Source: an uncultured Anaeroplasma sp.
GTDB lineage: Bacteria > Bacillota_I > Bacilli_A > Acholeplasmatales > Anaeroplasmataceae
Length of the DNA: 52,064 nucleotides
Reading direction: 5' to 3'
Assembly (NCBI GenBank): GCA_947592005.1
Contig: CANQDJ010000008.1
Coordinates: 1 to 52,064, forward strand
Made by a program: the position numbers and the translations under genes. Under the pieces are notes generated by a model, which did not search any database, had not been told where the DNA came from, and saw nothing but the letters and a program-made list of their open reading frames with translations. The stretch's first letter is position 1, and each line of letters begins with the position of its first letter. This document shows, piece after piece, positions 32,722 to 41,295 of the stretch.

Positions 32722-33866
32722 GATATTTGTATATAGCAGGGGCTTGTGGCTCTATCGGCAGACAGACATTGGATATTGTCCGCAATAACAATGAATTATG
32801 TGTTGTAGGAATTTCGGTCGGAAGAAATTTGGAATTGGCGAAGTTTATCATAGAAGAATTTAAACCGGAAATCATCTGTTTTCGAAAAAAAGAAGATATT
32901 TTTCTTCCTTCTTATCCTGCCGATATTGTGTACGGAGATGAAGGACTTTTGACTTTGGCGGAATTTCATAAATATGAGAATGAAGTGTTTGTCAATGCGT
33001 TGGTTGGAATTGCGGGATTGATGCCGACGGTATCGGCGATTCGTAGTGGAAAGACGATTTGTTTGGCCAATAAAGAAACATTGGTTGTCGCCGGTGATAT
33101 AATTATGGATATGGTAAATCAATATCATGTGGATTTGATTCCAATCGATTCCGAACATTCGGCTATTTTGCAATGTATTCAAGGAGAAAATAAGAAACAA
33201 ATCAAGAATTTGATTATTACGGCAAGCGGTGGATCTTTTAGAAATAAAACAAGGGAAGAATTAAAAAATGTAACAAAAGAAGAGGCCCTTTCTCACCCGA
33301 ATTGGGATATGGGAGAAAAGATAACAATCGATAGTGCTACTATGATGAATAAAGGGTTTGAAGTGATAGAAGCCCATCATTTATTTGGTATTCCTTATGA
33401 AAATATTAAGACGATTCTGCATCCGCAAAGTATCGTTCATTCTATGGTTGAATTTGATGACGGGACAATAAAAGCCCAACTCGGTTCCGCAGATATGCGT
33501 ATTCCGATTGCGTATGCTTTATTTTATCCGAATCATATATTGACGATCGATAATCCTTTGAATTTCGTCGGATTGAATTTGGAATTTAAAGAATTGTCTG
33601 TTCAACGATATCCTTGTTTGGATTATGCGTATTATGCTGTTATGAAAAAGGGAGTTTATCCTGCCGTTTTGAATGCGGCAAATGAAGCGGCTGTCTATTT
33701 ATTTTTGAATCATTACATAGATTTCTTAAAAATAGAAAATATTATATTTGAGGAAATAAGGAATAATGATTATGAAAAAGTTGAATATACTTTAGAGAAT
33801 GTACTTTCATTGAGTCGGTCTATTATGACTAAAATTTTACATCGATATGGAGCGGATAAAAAATGA
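32718..33866 (+). CDS. dxr: 1-deoxy-D-xylulose 5-phosphate reductoisomerase
   Basis: Converts DXP to MEP with NADPH, the first committed step of the methylerythritol pathway. The nucleotide loop reads GACGSIGRQTLDIV, where most enzymes have GSTGSIG, so two residues of the loop are substituted. Metal ligands are in PIDSEHSAI (Asp, Glu) and in MNKGFEVIEAHHLFGIPYENI; substrate residues lie in ASGGSFR and HPQSIVHSMVEF. 382 residues. It overlaps both cdsA and rseP at ATGA, a tightly coupled trio. Confidence 0.95.
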   Translation: MRYLYIAGACGSIGRQTLDIVRNNNELCVVGISVGRNLELAKFIIEEFKPEIICFRKKEDIFLPSYPADIVYGDEGLLTLAEFHKYENEVFVNALVGIAGLMPTVSAIRSGKTICLANKETLVVAGDIIMDMVNQYHVDLIPIDSEHSAILQCIQGENKKQIKNLIITASGGSFRNKTREELKNVTKEEALSHPNWDMGEKITIDSATMMNKGFEVIEAHHLFGIPYENIKTILHPQSIVHSMVEFDDGTIKAQLGSADMRIPIAYALFYPNHILTIDNPLNFVGLNLEFKELSVQRYPCLDYAYYAVMKKGVYPAVLNAANEAAVYLFLNHYIDFLKIENIIFEEIRNNDYEKVEYTLENVLSLSRSIMTKILHRYGADKK

Positions 33867-35542
33867 TTTTGGCATTGAGTGGAGTTCCTTTGGTTATAGT
33901 TTCAATCATTGCGTTTATTTTAATATTGGGAATTATTATTATTGTTCATGAAGGCGGACATTTCTTTTTTGCGAAAAGAGCGGGAATTCTTTGTCATGAA
34001 TTTTCTATCGGTATGGGACCGGTTATTTATAAAAAACAATTCGGGGAAACGATGTTTTGTATTCGGGCGATTCCGATTGGCGGTTTTGTTTCTATGGCAG
34101 GAGAAGAAATCAGTGCGGATTTAATTAAGATTGGAGATAAAATCGGAATCAATATCGAAAATGATCAGGTAGTAGAGATTATTTTCGACGAAAACAAAGA
34201 TTGTCAAATTCGAGGAGAAGTTCTTGAAGCGGATTTATATGGTAAGGATCAAAATTTATTTATTCGTTTGGTTGACGATATGAAAAACGAACACTATTAT
34301 ACGGTTAAACCGGACGCAATGTATATTTTTGAAAAAAATAAGACTATGCAACTTTCTCCTTATAATCGGAGTATGGAATCGAAGAGTTTATGGCAAAGAT
34401 TTATTACTCTTTTTGCCGGTCCGATGATGAATCTGATTTTGGCATTTATTATTTATTTGATTGTCGCTTTCGCTACCGGTGTTCCCAATTATAAATCTAC
34501 GAAGATCGGAGAAGTTTCGGAAGGATTGAGTTCAGAAGGAATATTGGAAGTCGGAGATAAGATTTTGGCGGTTAATGGGAATTCGGTTTCTACTTGGACG
34601 GAGTTCTCTCAAGCATTGGATAAAGAATATGAAAAGAATTTGACTACGATTACAATTCGAGTAGAACGAGATGGAAAAACGGAAGAATATGATATTGAAA
34701 CGATTACATATATTGCCTCTATCGGTCTTTCGAATATTCAGGCTTCGACGGATCCGTTGGAAGTAGACGGACTTCGAGTTGGAAATATTGCGATAAGATA
34801 TAAAAATGATAAGAAAAAGGGAGAATATCCTATTTCGAGTGGCGATATTCTTACGAAAATGAGAGTGGATAAAGTAGAAAATGGTAAGGTAATCGAGGGA
34901 GATGTTATTTCATTAACAAAAGATTCTTGGTCAGATTTGATAAGAATATTTAAAGATACCAATTTATGTAATGTTTATTTTGAATATTATTCTTTGGAGA
35001 AAAACGGAATCGTAACGATAGATGAATGTTTGGAAAATAACGTGGTAATTGAATCATATACGAATGAAGTTTTGGAAAATCAAAGAATTGAAAAGATTCA
35101 ACAAAGAGTTGGAGTATCTCCGTCTATGCATTTTAGTTTTTTCGGATCGTTTGGTACGGCGGGAGAGAATTTTTGGAATGACTTCACATTAATTTTCCGA
35201 ACGTTAAAATTATTGATTGCCCCAAGTGATGTTCGTCAAGTCGGGGTTTCCGATTTGTCTAGTTTTGTCGGTATATTTTCTATGGTTGAAAGTTATATCG
35301 GTGCGGGTTTCTTGGCTTTGTTGTCTTTTATGGCTTTGTTGTCTGTAAATATAGGAGTAATGAATTTATTGCCGATACCGGCATTGGACGGTGGAAGAAT
35401 TGTCTTTTTGGGATATGAATTAATTACGAGAAGAAAGCCAAATAAAAAAGTGGAAAATATAATCAATAATGTATTCTTTATCTTGATTTTGATTTTGTTT
35501 GTCTTTATAACATATAATGATATTGTTCGATTGTTTAGGTAG
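33863..35542 (+). CDS. rseP: RseP-like M50 site-2 intramembrane protease
   Basis: Zinc intramembrane protease that cleaves membrane-bound regulators such as anti-sigma factors. Zinc motif H29-E30-x-x-H33 (VHEGGHFFFAKRAG), family motif FAGPMMN near 184-190 and the third ligand D509 in LLPIPALDGGR. A PDZ domain follows the second helix (near 210-280, IGEVSEGLSSEGILEVGDKI), and a second PDZ-like stretch continues to about 400. At 559 residues it is far longer than the usual 350-450: about 85 extra residues (85-170) lie between the first helix and FAGP, rich in charged strands. GH43 follows after ten bases. Confidence 0.92.
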   Translation: MILALSGVPLVIVSIIAFILILGIIIIVHEGGHFFFAKRAGILCHEFSIGMGPVIYKKQFGETMFCIRAIPIGGFVSMAGEEISADLIKIGDKIGINIENDQVVEIIFDENKDCQIRGEVLEADLYGKDQNLFIRLVDDMKNEHYYTVKPDAMYIFEKNKTMQLSPYNRSMESKSLWQRFITLFAGPMMNLILAFIIYLIVAFATGVPNYKSTKIGEVSEGLSSEGILEVGDKILAVNGNSVSTWTEFSQALDKEYEKNLTTITIRVERDGKTEEYDIETITYIASIGLSNIQASTDPLEVDGLRVGNIAIRYKNDKKKGEYPISSGDILTKMRVDKVENGKVIEGDVISLTKDSWSDLIRIFKDTNLCNVYFEYYSLEKNGIVTIDECLENNVVIESYTNEVLENQRIEKIQQRVGVSPSMHFSFFGSFGTAGENFWNDFTLIFRTLKLLIAPSDVRQVGVSDLSSFVGIFSMVESYIGAGFLALLSFMALLSVNIGVMNLLPIPALDGGRIVFLGYELITRRKPNKKVENIINNVFFILILILFVFITYNDIVRLFR

Positions 35543-35552
35543 GTGAAAGAAT

Positions 35553-37028
35553 ATGCGGTATAATAATCCCATTATTTTAAGTGACTATAGCGATCCTGAT
35601 GTGATTCGTAGAAACGATACGTATTATATGATTGCGTCTAGTTTTAATCATACACCGGGAGTGCCGGTATTAAAGAGTAAGAATTTGGTGAATTGGAAAT
35701 TGATTGGGTATGTTATGGATAAATTGCCATTTCCGAAATTTAATTCAGTTTGTCATGGAGAAGGGGCATGGGCTCCGTCTATTCGATATCATAAAGGGTT
35801 ATTTTACGCTGTGATTCCTTTTCCTGATGAGGGAATTTATGTTAGTTGTACTGACGATATAGAAAAAGGAAATTGGTCTGAGCCATGGTGTTTGATTGAG
35901 GCGAAAGGAATAGAAGATCCTTGTCCGATTTGGATAAAAGATAAATGTTATTTAGTGGTTGGGTTTGCCAAGAGTCGAATTGGATTTAATTCCGTATTGG
36001 GTGTTTTTGAGGTTAGTCCTGATTTGAAAACCAAATTGAGTGACTATAAGATTGTTTTCGATGGTCATCATACACAACCTACTATTGAAGGACCGAAGTT
36101 TTATCAACGAAATGGGTATATTTATATTATGGCTCCGGCAGGAAGTGTAAAAACCGGTTGGCAGACTTGTTTGAGAAGCAAAGATGTATATGGCCCTTAT
36201 GAAGAAAGAATCGTTATGATGCAAAATGATTCTAAAATCAATGGGCCACATCAAGGGGCTTTAATTGATATTCATAAAGATAAGTGGGCTTTTATTCATT
36301 TTCAAGATAAAGGACCTTATGGACGAGTTATTCATTTACAACCCGTTCAATGGGTAGATGATTGGCCATTATGCGGAGAGGTTAAAGATTCGTTGTTGGC
36401 AGGAACACCATACAGTAGTTATGATTATATCATTGATAAAAAATCGAATTATCGTATTCCGAGTTCCGATTCTTTTGAAGGAAATACATTATCTTTGATA
36501 TGGCAAACACCGGCAAATAAGACGGGGCATTGGTATGATGTTCATAATGGCTTAACTTTATATTGTGTATATCATGATGATAAAGCCTATAAAGCCTTAA
36601 ATATGACTCCGAATTTGTTTTTAACTAAAATTGTTTATGAATCTTTTACGGTTCGGACAAGTTGTATTCTGGATTTGCAGAATGAAGGCGATGAAGTTGG
36701 ATTATGTTTTATGGGGAAGAATTATCAGTATATTTGTGTCAAACGTATTCAGGGAAAAAATCATCTTCAAATCAAGCAAGGATATTTTAATCAAGATAAT
36801 GATGTTGTTTTATTTGATAGTGTTTATCAAGATTTTGAGATAGAATTTATGATGAAATACAGTTCTTTTGATCAGTATCAATTTGGTTTTAATAAGAGTT
36901 ATTTGAAATTTAATTTTACGGCTGTTCCGGGAAGATGGATCGGTGGTAAATACGGTATTTACGCTAAGGGACTAAAAACGGGAGGCAGAGCGATATTTCG
37001 GTATTTTAATGTAAAGAAGGTTAGGTAA
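35553..37028 (+). CDS. Glycoside hydrolase family 43 (beta-xylosidase/arabinofuranosidase type)
   Basis: Five-bladed propeller glycosidase with a C-terminal beta-sandwich. Catalytic residues are visible: general base D14 in DYSDPDVIR, pKa-modulating D122 in IEDPCPIW and general acid E179 in PTIEGPKFY. FNHTPGVPVLKSKNLVNWKLIG is the typical first-blade sequence of xylan-active members. The C-terminal 170 residues match the concanavalin-like domain of GH43 beta-xylosidases. No signal peptide, so it acts on imported oligosaccharides. No sugar transporter or regulator is nearby; it lies between rseP and an rRNA methyltransferase. Ribosome site AGGTGA. Exact substrate uncertain. Confidence 0.9.
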   Translation: MRYNNPIILSDYSDPDVIRRNDTYYMIASSFNHTPGVPVLKSKNLVNWKLIGYVMDKLPFPKFNSVCHGEGAWAPSIRYHKGLFYAVIPFPDEGIYVSCTDDIEKGNWSEPWCLIEAKGIEDPCPIWIKDKCYLVVGFAKSRIGFNSVLGVFEVSPDLKTKLSDYKIVFDGHHTQPTIEGPKFYQRNGYIYIMAPAGSVKTGWQTCLRSKDVYGPYEERIVMMQNDSKINGPHQGALIDIHKDKWAFIHFQDKGPYGRVIHLQPVQWVDDWPLCGEVKDSLLAGTPYSSYDYIIDKKSNYRIPSSDSFEGNTLSLIWQTPANKTGHWYDVHNGLTLYCVYHDDKAYKALNMTPNLFLTKIVYESFTVRTSCILDLQNEGDEVGLCFMGKNYQYICVKRIQGKNHLQIKQGYFNQDNDVVLFDSVYQDFEIEFMMKYSSFDQYQFGFNKSYLKFNFTAVPGRWIGGKYGIYAKGLKTGGRAIFRYFNVKKVR

Positions 37029-38381
37029 ATGAAAAAAGGAGAGCATTTGAATCTGGATATAAGGCGATTGGGTATCAATGGTGAAGGAATCGGTTTTTAT
37101 AACAGAATGGCAATATTTGTGGAGAACGCCATTCCTTCGGAAAAACATGAAGTGGTTTTAACTCGTTGCGAGAATAAAATGATTTTTGCCAAAAGTGTGC
37201 AGTGTCTTAAAACAAGTCCTAGTCGCAAGAAAGCGGAATGTCCTTACTATGAATCTTGTGGCGGTTGTTCAGTGATGCATATTGATTATAATAAGATGTT
37301 GGAGTTAAAAAGAGATATTTTAATTGAATCTTTAAACCGATATACAAAATTGAATGTTCGTTCTTTTGAAATCCGTCCGACGATTCCTTCCGAACTGTTT
37401 TTTCATTATCGAAATAAATCGCAATTACCGCTAAAAAAAATCAACGATAGTACTATGATTTGTATGACTCGCCCGCAAAGTACGGATTTGATTCCGATTA
37501 AAGAGTGTATGGTGAATGATTCGTTGATTAATGAATTGTATGAAAAGATATTAAAATATATAGATGAATTGCATATTTCTTCTTATTTATATAAATTCAA
37601 AAGAGGAGTTTTACGTTATTTGGTTATAAGGGTAAATAAACAAAATGAGGCTCAAATTTGTTTTGTTTGTGCCGAAAAAAGTGAAAAGATTCGTATGCTT
37701 GCCAAGAAGGTAATAGAAATAGAAGAAGTAAAATCGGTTTATGAGAATTTTAATGATTCGAAAAAACAAGCCCTTATTTTCGGAGAAAAGACCAATTTAT
37801 TGGCAGGAGAACCTTATATAACGGAAACTTTGGGAAATGTTCGCTATCAACTTTATCCAACAACTTTTTTTCAACTGAATTCTTATCAAGCGGAACAAAT
37901 GTATAATGTTATTTTGAAGTCTTGTAAATTATCTCATAAAGAAAGAGTTTTAGACGCTTATTGCGGTGTTGGAGCGATTGGGTTATATCTTGCTAAACTT
38001 GCTAAAGAAGTAATCGGTATAGAAAATAATCCCGTTTCGGTATATGCTGCTAAAGAAAATGCGAAAATGAATAAGATAAAAAACGCTGAATTTTATGTCG
38101 GCGATGTGGAAAAACTTCTTCCTGAATTTATTGAAAAAGGTATTTGTTTCGATGTGGTTGTTTGTGATCCGCCGAGAGGTGGATTGGGAAAGGATTTGAT
38201 TCAAACACTTTTGAATGCCGAAATTCGTCGCATTGTTTATGCTTCTTGTAATCCGGCGACCTTTTCCAAAGATTTGGATATGTTATCCACTAAATATACT
38301 GTTCAATGTATAACACCTTTAGATATGTTTCCTCAAACACCCTTGGTTGAAAGTGTATGTCAGTTAGCATTGAAAGATTAA
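37029..38381 (+). CDS. 23S rRNA (uracil-C5)-methyltransferase, RlmD/RlmCD type
   Basis: SAM-dependent methyltransferase of the TrmA/RumA family, 450 residues. N-terminal TRAM-like region, then Fe-S cluster cysteines C71, C77 and C80 (CPYYESCGGC). Catalytic domain: YPTTFFQLNSYQAEQMYN, SAM loop LDAYCGVGAIGLYLA, DPPRGGL and the nucleophile C407 in VYASCNPATFSKDL. Firmicute members may modify U747 and/or U1939; which one cannot be told here. The start directly abuts the GH43 stop, with an internal ribosome site provided by the end of that gene (AAGGTTAGG). Confidence 0.94.
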   Translation: MKKGEHLNLDIRRLGINGEGIGFYNRMAIFVENAIPSEKHEVVLTRCENKMIFAKSVQCLKTSPSRKKAECPYYESCGGCSVMHIDYNKMLELKRDILIESLNRYTKLNVRSFEIRPTIPSELFFHYRNKSQLPLKKINDSTMICMTRPQSTDLIPIKECMVNDSLINELYEKILKYIDELHISSYLYKFKRGVLRYLVIRVNKQNEAQICFVCAEKSEKIRMLAKKVIEIEEVKSVYENFNDSKKQALIFGEKTNLLAGEPYITETLGNVRYQLYPTTFFQLNSYQAEQMYNVILKSCKLSHKERVLDAYCGVGAIGLYLAKLAKEVIGIENNPVSVYAAKENAKMNKIKNAEFYVGDVEKLLPEFIEKGICFDVVVCDPPRGGLGKDLIQTLLNAEIRRIVYASCNPATFSKDLDMLSTKYTVQCITPLDMFPQTPLVESVCQLALKD

Positions 38382-38401
38382 ACGAAATATATCAAGAGGG
38401 G

Positions 38402-38430
38402 AATAGCTGCGACATATCGCAACTATTTTT
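38402..38430 (+). terminator. Terminator after the rRNA methyltransferase gene
   Basis: AATAG-C-TGCGA / TCGCA-A-CTATT with one mismatch, followed by TTTTT. Confidence 0.8.
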
Positions 38431-38563
38431 GGTTCTCTAAAGTATAAAAGGTATAAGGGGAATGTGATAATAGAATAATTGTGGAGATATTTAATGTTTT
38501 TGAATCGTGTGTTACTGATAAATGTTATATATTGAAACAATAATTTTTACATCGTTATGCCGT

Positions 38564-38574
38564 TTTTATGCACT
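38564..38574. repeat. 11-bp direct repeat left of the RloAB cassette
   Basis: TTTTATGCACT occurs here and exactly again at 40788-40798 on the other side of the cassette. Confidence 0.55.
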
Positions 38575-38655
38575 TTTTTTGCAAAAATAATCATTAAGGC
38601 ATTTACTTTTGAATATAATAATAGTAAAATAAGTGTAATAAAGGAGAAGATTACT

Positions 38656-39960
38656 ATGTTAATAAATTTCAATTTTTCAAACTCTAGGTCTTTTTATGAA
38701 ACAGCATCTTTAAGCATGCAAGCCACTAAAGATGAAGAATTAAAACAAATTAACACTTTTACTATTGATGAAAATTTAATGCCTAAAGGAGAAAATACTC
38801 TTTTAAAGTCTGCTATTATTTTTGGTGGAAACGCTTCAGGAAAATCTAATATTTTCAAGTCTTTAGCATATATGAAGAATGTTATATTATATTCAGCATC
38901 TCAATTACCTATAGTACAAAGTAATGAAACATATGCATTTTATGAAAACACAATAAAGGAAGATAGTTTATATGAAGTTGAATTTATTCAAAATAATACA
39001 TATTATAAATATGGTTTTATTATAAATGATTGTATTGTTAAAAAAGAATGGTTAGAAAAAAGAAAAGAAAGATTAACTACTGTTTTTAAACGTTCTGAAA
39101 AGGGCTTGGAAATCATAGGCCCAGATAAAGCAGCATCAAAACTAATTAATCTTAGTCCAACATCCTTATTTTTATCTGTGGGTAAAAATTTTCATTTAGA
39201 TATAACGAAACATTTAAATGATGTAATGACATGGTTTCAAAGACTACTTATTGTTTTTGAGAATAATGCAAACAGTTTAGATATTTATACTATGGAAAAT
39301 GGAAAGTACAAGGAACAAGCTTTAAAGATATTATCACTTGCTGATATTGGAATTAAAAATATTGATGTTGTTAAGGATAAAATAGTTAATATGGCAGGTT
39401 TTAATGATGTATTACGTTTTAATACCGAACTACAAATTCAACCTAAACCTTTATTAGGGCAATTGAAGCAAGAAGAAAACAATATATTCAATATTGATAT
39501 GCGTACGTTCTTTGATGTCTATGATTCAAAGAGTAAAAAGCCTATTTCTAAAAAAGAAATTATGTTATTAAAGGACGCAGGATTTAATTCTGAAGGTACA
39601 CAAAGACTATTATTTTATTTGGGGTGGATTCTTGCTGCTTTAGATCAAGGAAGAGTAATTGTGATAGATGAAATAGATGCAAAACTACATTTTTTAGTGG
39701 CTGACTATTTAATTAAATTATTCAACTCTATTGATAAAAATCCCAAAAACTCTCAATTGATATGTACTGCACATAATGTAATGCTTATGGATGAAGATTT
39801 AAGAAGAGATCAAATTTATTTTACTAGCAAAGATACATTTGGTGAAAGTTCTTTGGCCGCTTTAAGTGACTTTAAAAATGTTCGTAAAAAGAATTTATTC
39901 AGTAAACGGTATTTGGCTGGGTTTTATTCTAAATTACCTGATATGAATAAAGAAATATGA
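38656..39960 (+). CDS. RloA/AbiLi-like AAA ATPase of a phage-defence pair
   Basis: A 434-residue ABC-type (SMC/OLD-like AAA_15) ATPase. It starts with the family's MLINFNFSNSRSFYETASLSM, Walker A GGNASGKSN (57-65), a long central helical insertion, a signature-like SEGTQRLLFYLGW, Walker B VIVIDEIDAKLH (D338, E339) and H373 in TAHNVMLMD. ATG 38656 follows AAGGAG by nine bases; the frame extends 33 codons upstream without a ribosome site. It overlaps or abuts the RloB gene. Such pairs (RloAB, AbiL) sense phage infection and trigger abortive growth arrest; that role here is inferred from family and pairing. Codon use is more A/T-rich than in neighbouring housekeeping genes. Confidence 0.87.
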   Translation: MLINFNFSNSRSFYETASLSMQATKDEELKQINTFTIDENLMPKGENTLLKSAIIFGGNASGKSNIFKSLAYMKNVILYSASQLPIVQSNETYAFYENTIKEDSLYEVEFIQNNTYYKYGFIINDCIVKKEWLEKRKERLTTVFKRSEKGLEIIGPDKAASKLINLSPTSLFLSVGKNFHLDITKHLNDVMTWFQRLLIVFENNANSLDIYTMENGKYKEQALKILSLADIGIKNIDVVKDKIVNMAGFNDVLRFNTELQIQPKPLLGQLKQEENNIFNIDMRTFFDVYDSKSKKPISKKEIMLLKDAGFNSEGTQRLLFYLGWILAALDQGRVIVIDEIDAKLHFLVADYLIKLFNSIDKNPKNSQLICTAHNVMLMDEDLRRDQIYFTSKDTFGESSLAALSDFKNVRKKNLFSKRYLAGFYSKLPDMNKEI

Positions 39961-39971
39961 GGCAATTAGAG

Positions 39972-40568
39972 ATGGCTAGAAGCATTAAAGAAATAAAAAC
40001 AAGAGATACATTTTATATTTTGACTAATGGTAAGGAAACAGAATATAATTATTTTGATCTTTTAAAATCAAAGAAAAGTATATATAATGTGAAAGTTATT
40101 TATTTCCATAAGGATCCTTATGCATTAATAGAACAAGCAAAAACTTATTTATCCAATGCGAATCAAGATTGGGCTGTCTTTGATATTGATAACACCTATG
40201 AAGAAAATAGATTGATTCCAACTTTAAAACTAGCATCTCAAAATGGAATAAAGTATGCTTATTCTAATTTAGCTTTTGAAGTGTGGTTAATTATGCATTT
40301 TAAAGAGTGTTTCAAGGAAATGGACACGAAAGAGCACAAGCGTGTTTTGGATAAATATCTAAATGAAAAACAAGCAGGCCTTTCTTATAATAAGAGTGAT
40401 AAAGAAATTCTAAAGAAGTACTTTATTCCTTACTATAAAACCGCAATGCAAAATGCAAAAATAAATTATCAAAGTCGTGTAGCGGAGCATAACAGATATA
40501 GTGAAAATACTCAAATGAAGATATGGGAATGGAATTCTTCAACAAATGTTTATAAACTTATTTATTAG
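39972..40568 (+). CDS. RloB/AbiLii-like TOPRIM-fold effector
   Basis: A 198-residue partner of the upstream ATPase. RloB signatures: GKETEYNYFDLL near 20-31, VFDIDNTYEEN (D71, D73) and KYAYSNLAFEVWLIMHF (95-110). The canonical first motif is EGxKTExxYF; here the glutamate of EG is N19, so a metal-binding TOPRIM acid is substituted while the DxD is kept. ATG 39972 is chosen, nine bases after GAGG and giving the family-like MARS start; ATG 39957, overlapping the ATPase stop as ATGA, is the alternative. Probably a nuclease or tRNA/DNA-acting toxin activated by the ATPase (inference). Confidence 0.85.
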   Translation: MARSIKEIKTRDTFYILTNGKETEYNYFDLLKSKKSIYNVKVIYFHKDPYALIEQAKTYLSNANQDWAVFDIDNTYEENRLIPTLKLASQNGIKYAYSNLAFEVWLIMHFKECFKEMDTKEHKRVLDKYLNEKQAGLSYNKSDKEILKKYFIPYYKTAMQNAKINYQSRVAEHNRYSENTQMKIWEWNSSTNVYKLIY

Positions 40569-40731
40569 TTATTTTGTTTTAGCACTTTAGTTGGGAAATC
40601 AAACGTAAATCTTTGATTATTAATTTTGGCGATAGAAATGATTAAATTTTATTAAATATAATTATTGATACTATATTTTTAAGTATTTTTTCTTTGCCAA
40701 AGTTTGCTTGAGTTTTGTAAGATGAGATATA

Positions 40732-40779
40732 AAAAAAGTCCATAGTAGAGCCGTTAATTGTGCTTTTACGGGCTTTTTC
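40732..40779 (+). terminator. Terminator downstream of the defence pair
   Basis: AAAAAGTCC / GGGCTTTTT with a G-U pair, and an inner CCGT/ACGG stem. It lies 160 bases after the RloB stop. Confidence 0.65.
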
Positions 40780-40788
40780 AGTCTTTAT

Positions 40789-40814
40789 TTTATGCACTAC
40801 ATTTATGCACTACA
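40789..40814. repeat. Tandem repeat TTTATGCACTACA x2
   Basis: Two exact adjacent 13-bp copies (40789-40801 and 40802-40814). The first contains the 11-bp repeat also found at 38564-38574. Confidence 0.85.
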
Positions 40815-40989
40815 TACATTAAACACATTTTGAAATATTGGCTGTAGCAAAATTATTAAAGGAAATAAAGGTATATTATAATTATAAACATTGGCTAAGT
40901 TTTATAGAAAATATGAGTTATGATTATTCTTACCTACGAGTTTCAAGAACGATAGATAATGATATGGGTTAAATCTTACAGAAGAAAGA

Positions 40990-41127
40990 GAGTACAGTCA
41001 CTTGAAACAATTAAAGATGGATACTCTAAGTATTTTTTGACATTGGGTAAACTTCTTCCAAAAGGGAGCGGAGTCAAGCATCTTAATATCATAGATAGGA
41101 TTACCAATCATATGGATTTATCTTAGA
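40990..41127 (+). pseudogene. Fragment resembling a DUF4143-type AAA ATPase C-terminus
   Basis: One frame reads QSLETIKDGYSKYFLTLGKL, then LPKGSGVKHLNIIDRITNHM, ending at TAG 41125-41127. A helix with I-KD-YSKY, a strand, a glycine turn and HLNIID match the last 40 residues of DUF4143 ATPases. Upstream sequence is broken by stops. It is a second decayed copy in this window, not identical to the fragment at 18444-18598. Confidence 0.5.
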
Positions 41128-41295
41128 ATTTTAAGAAATATCTTTCATTTGTTTTTTCTAATTACCTTAAATTAAAAAACATTATAAAATAAGAACTGGT
41201 TTTTCAAAATGTTTTTAAGTATTTTTGTTTTGTCTTTATATCGTTTTACCTAAAACAAAGTTCATATACTGCATATTTATACATTAGGTGATGGT

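Larger units (their letters stand above)
40569..41295. other. Decayed 0.7-kb intergenic region after the defence pair
   Basis: AT-rich DNA with no intact gene. It holds a terminator (40732-40779), a tandem repeat of TTTATGCACTACA (40789-40814), a frame fragment of unknown origin (about 40841-40971, reading KHWLSFIENMSYDYSYLRVS), a DUF4143-like C-terminal fragment (40990-41127) and the 5' region of the ZIP gene. Confidence 0.7.

Noticed and set aside
40841-40971. Open frame reading KHWLSFIENMSYDYSYLRVS as a gene
   Set aside because: It has no start signal, ends after about 43 codons and matches no family I recognise; it is mentioned only as a fragment in the decayed region.
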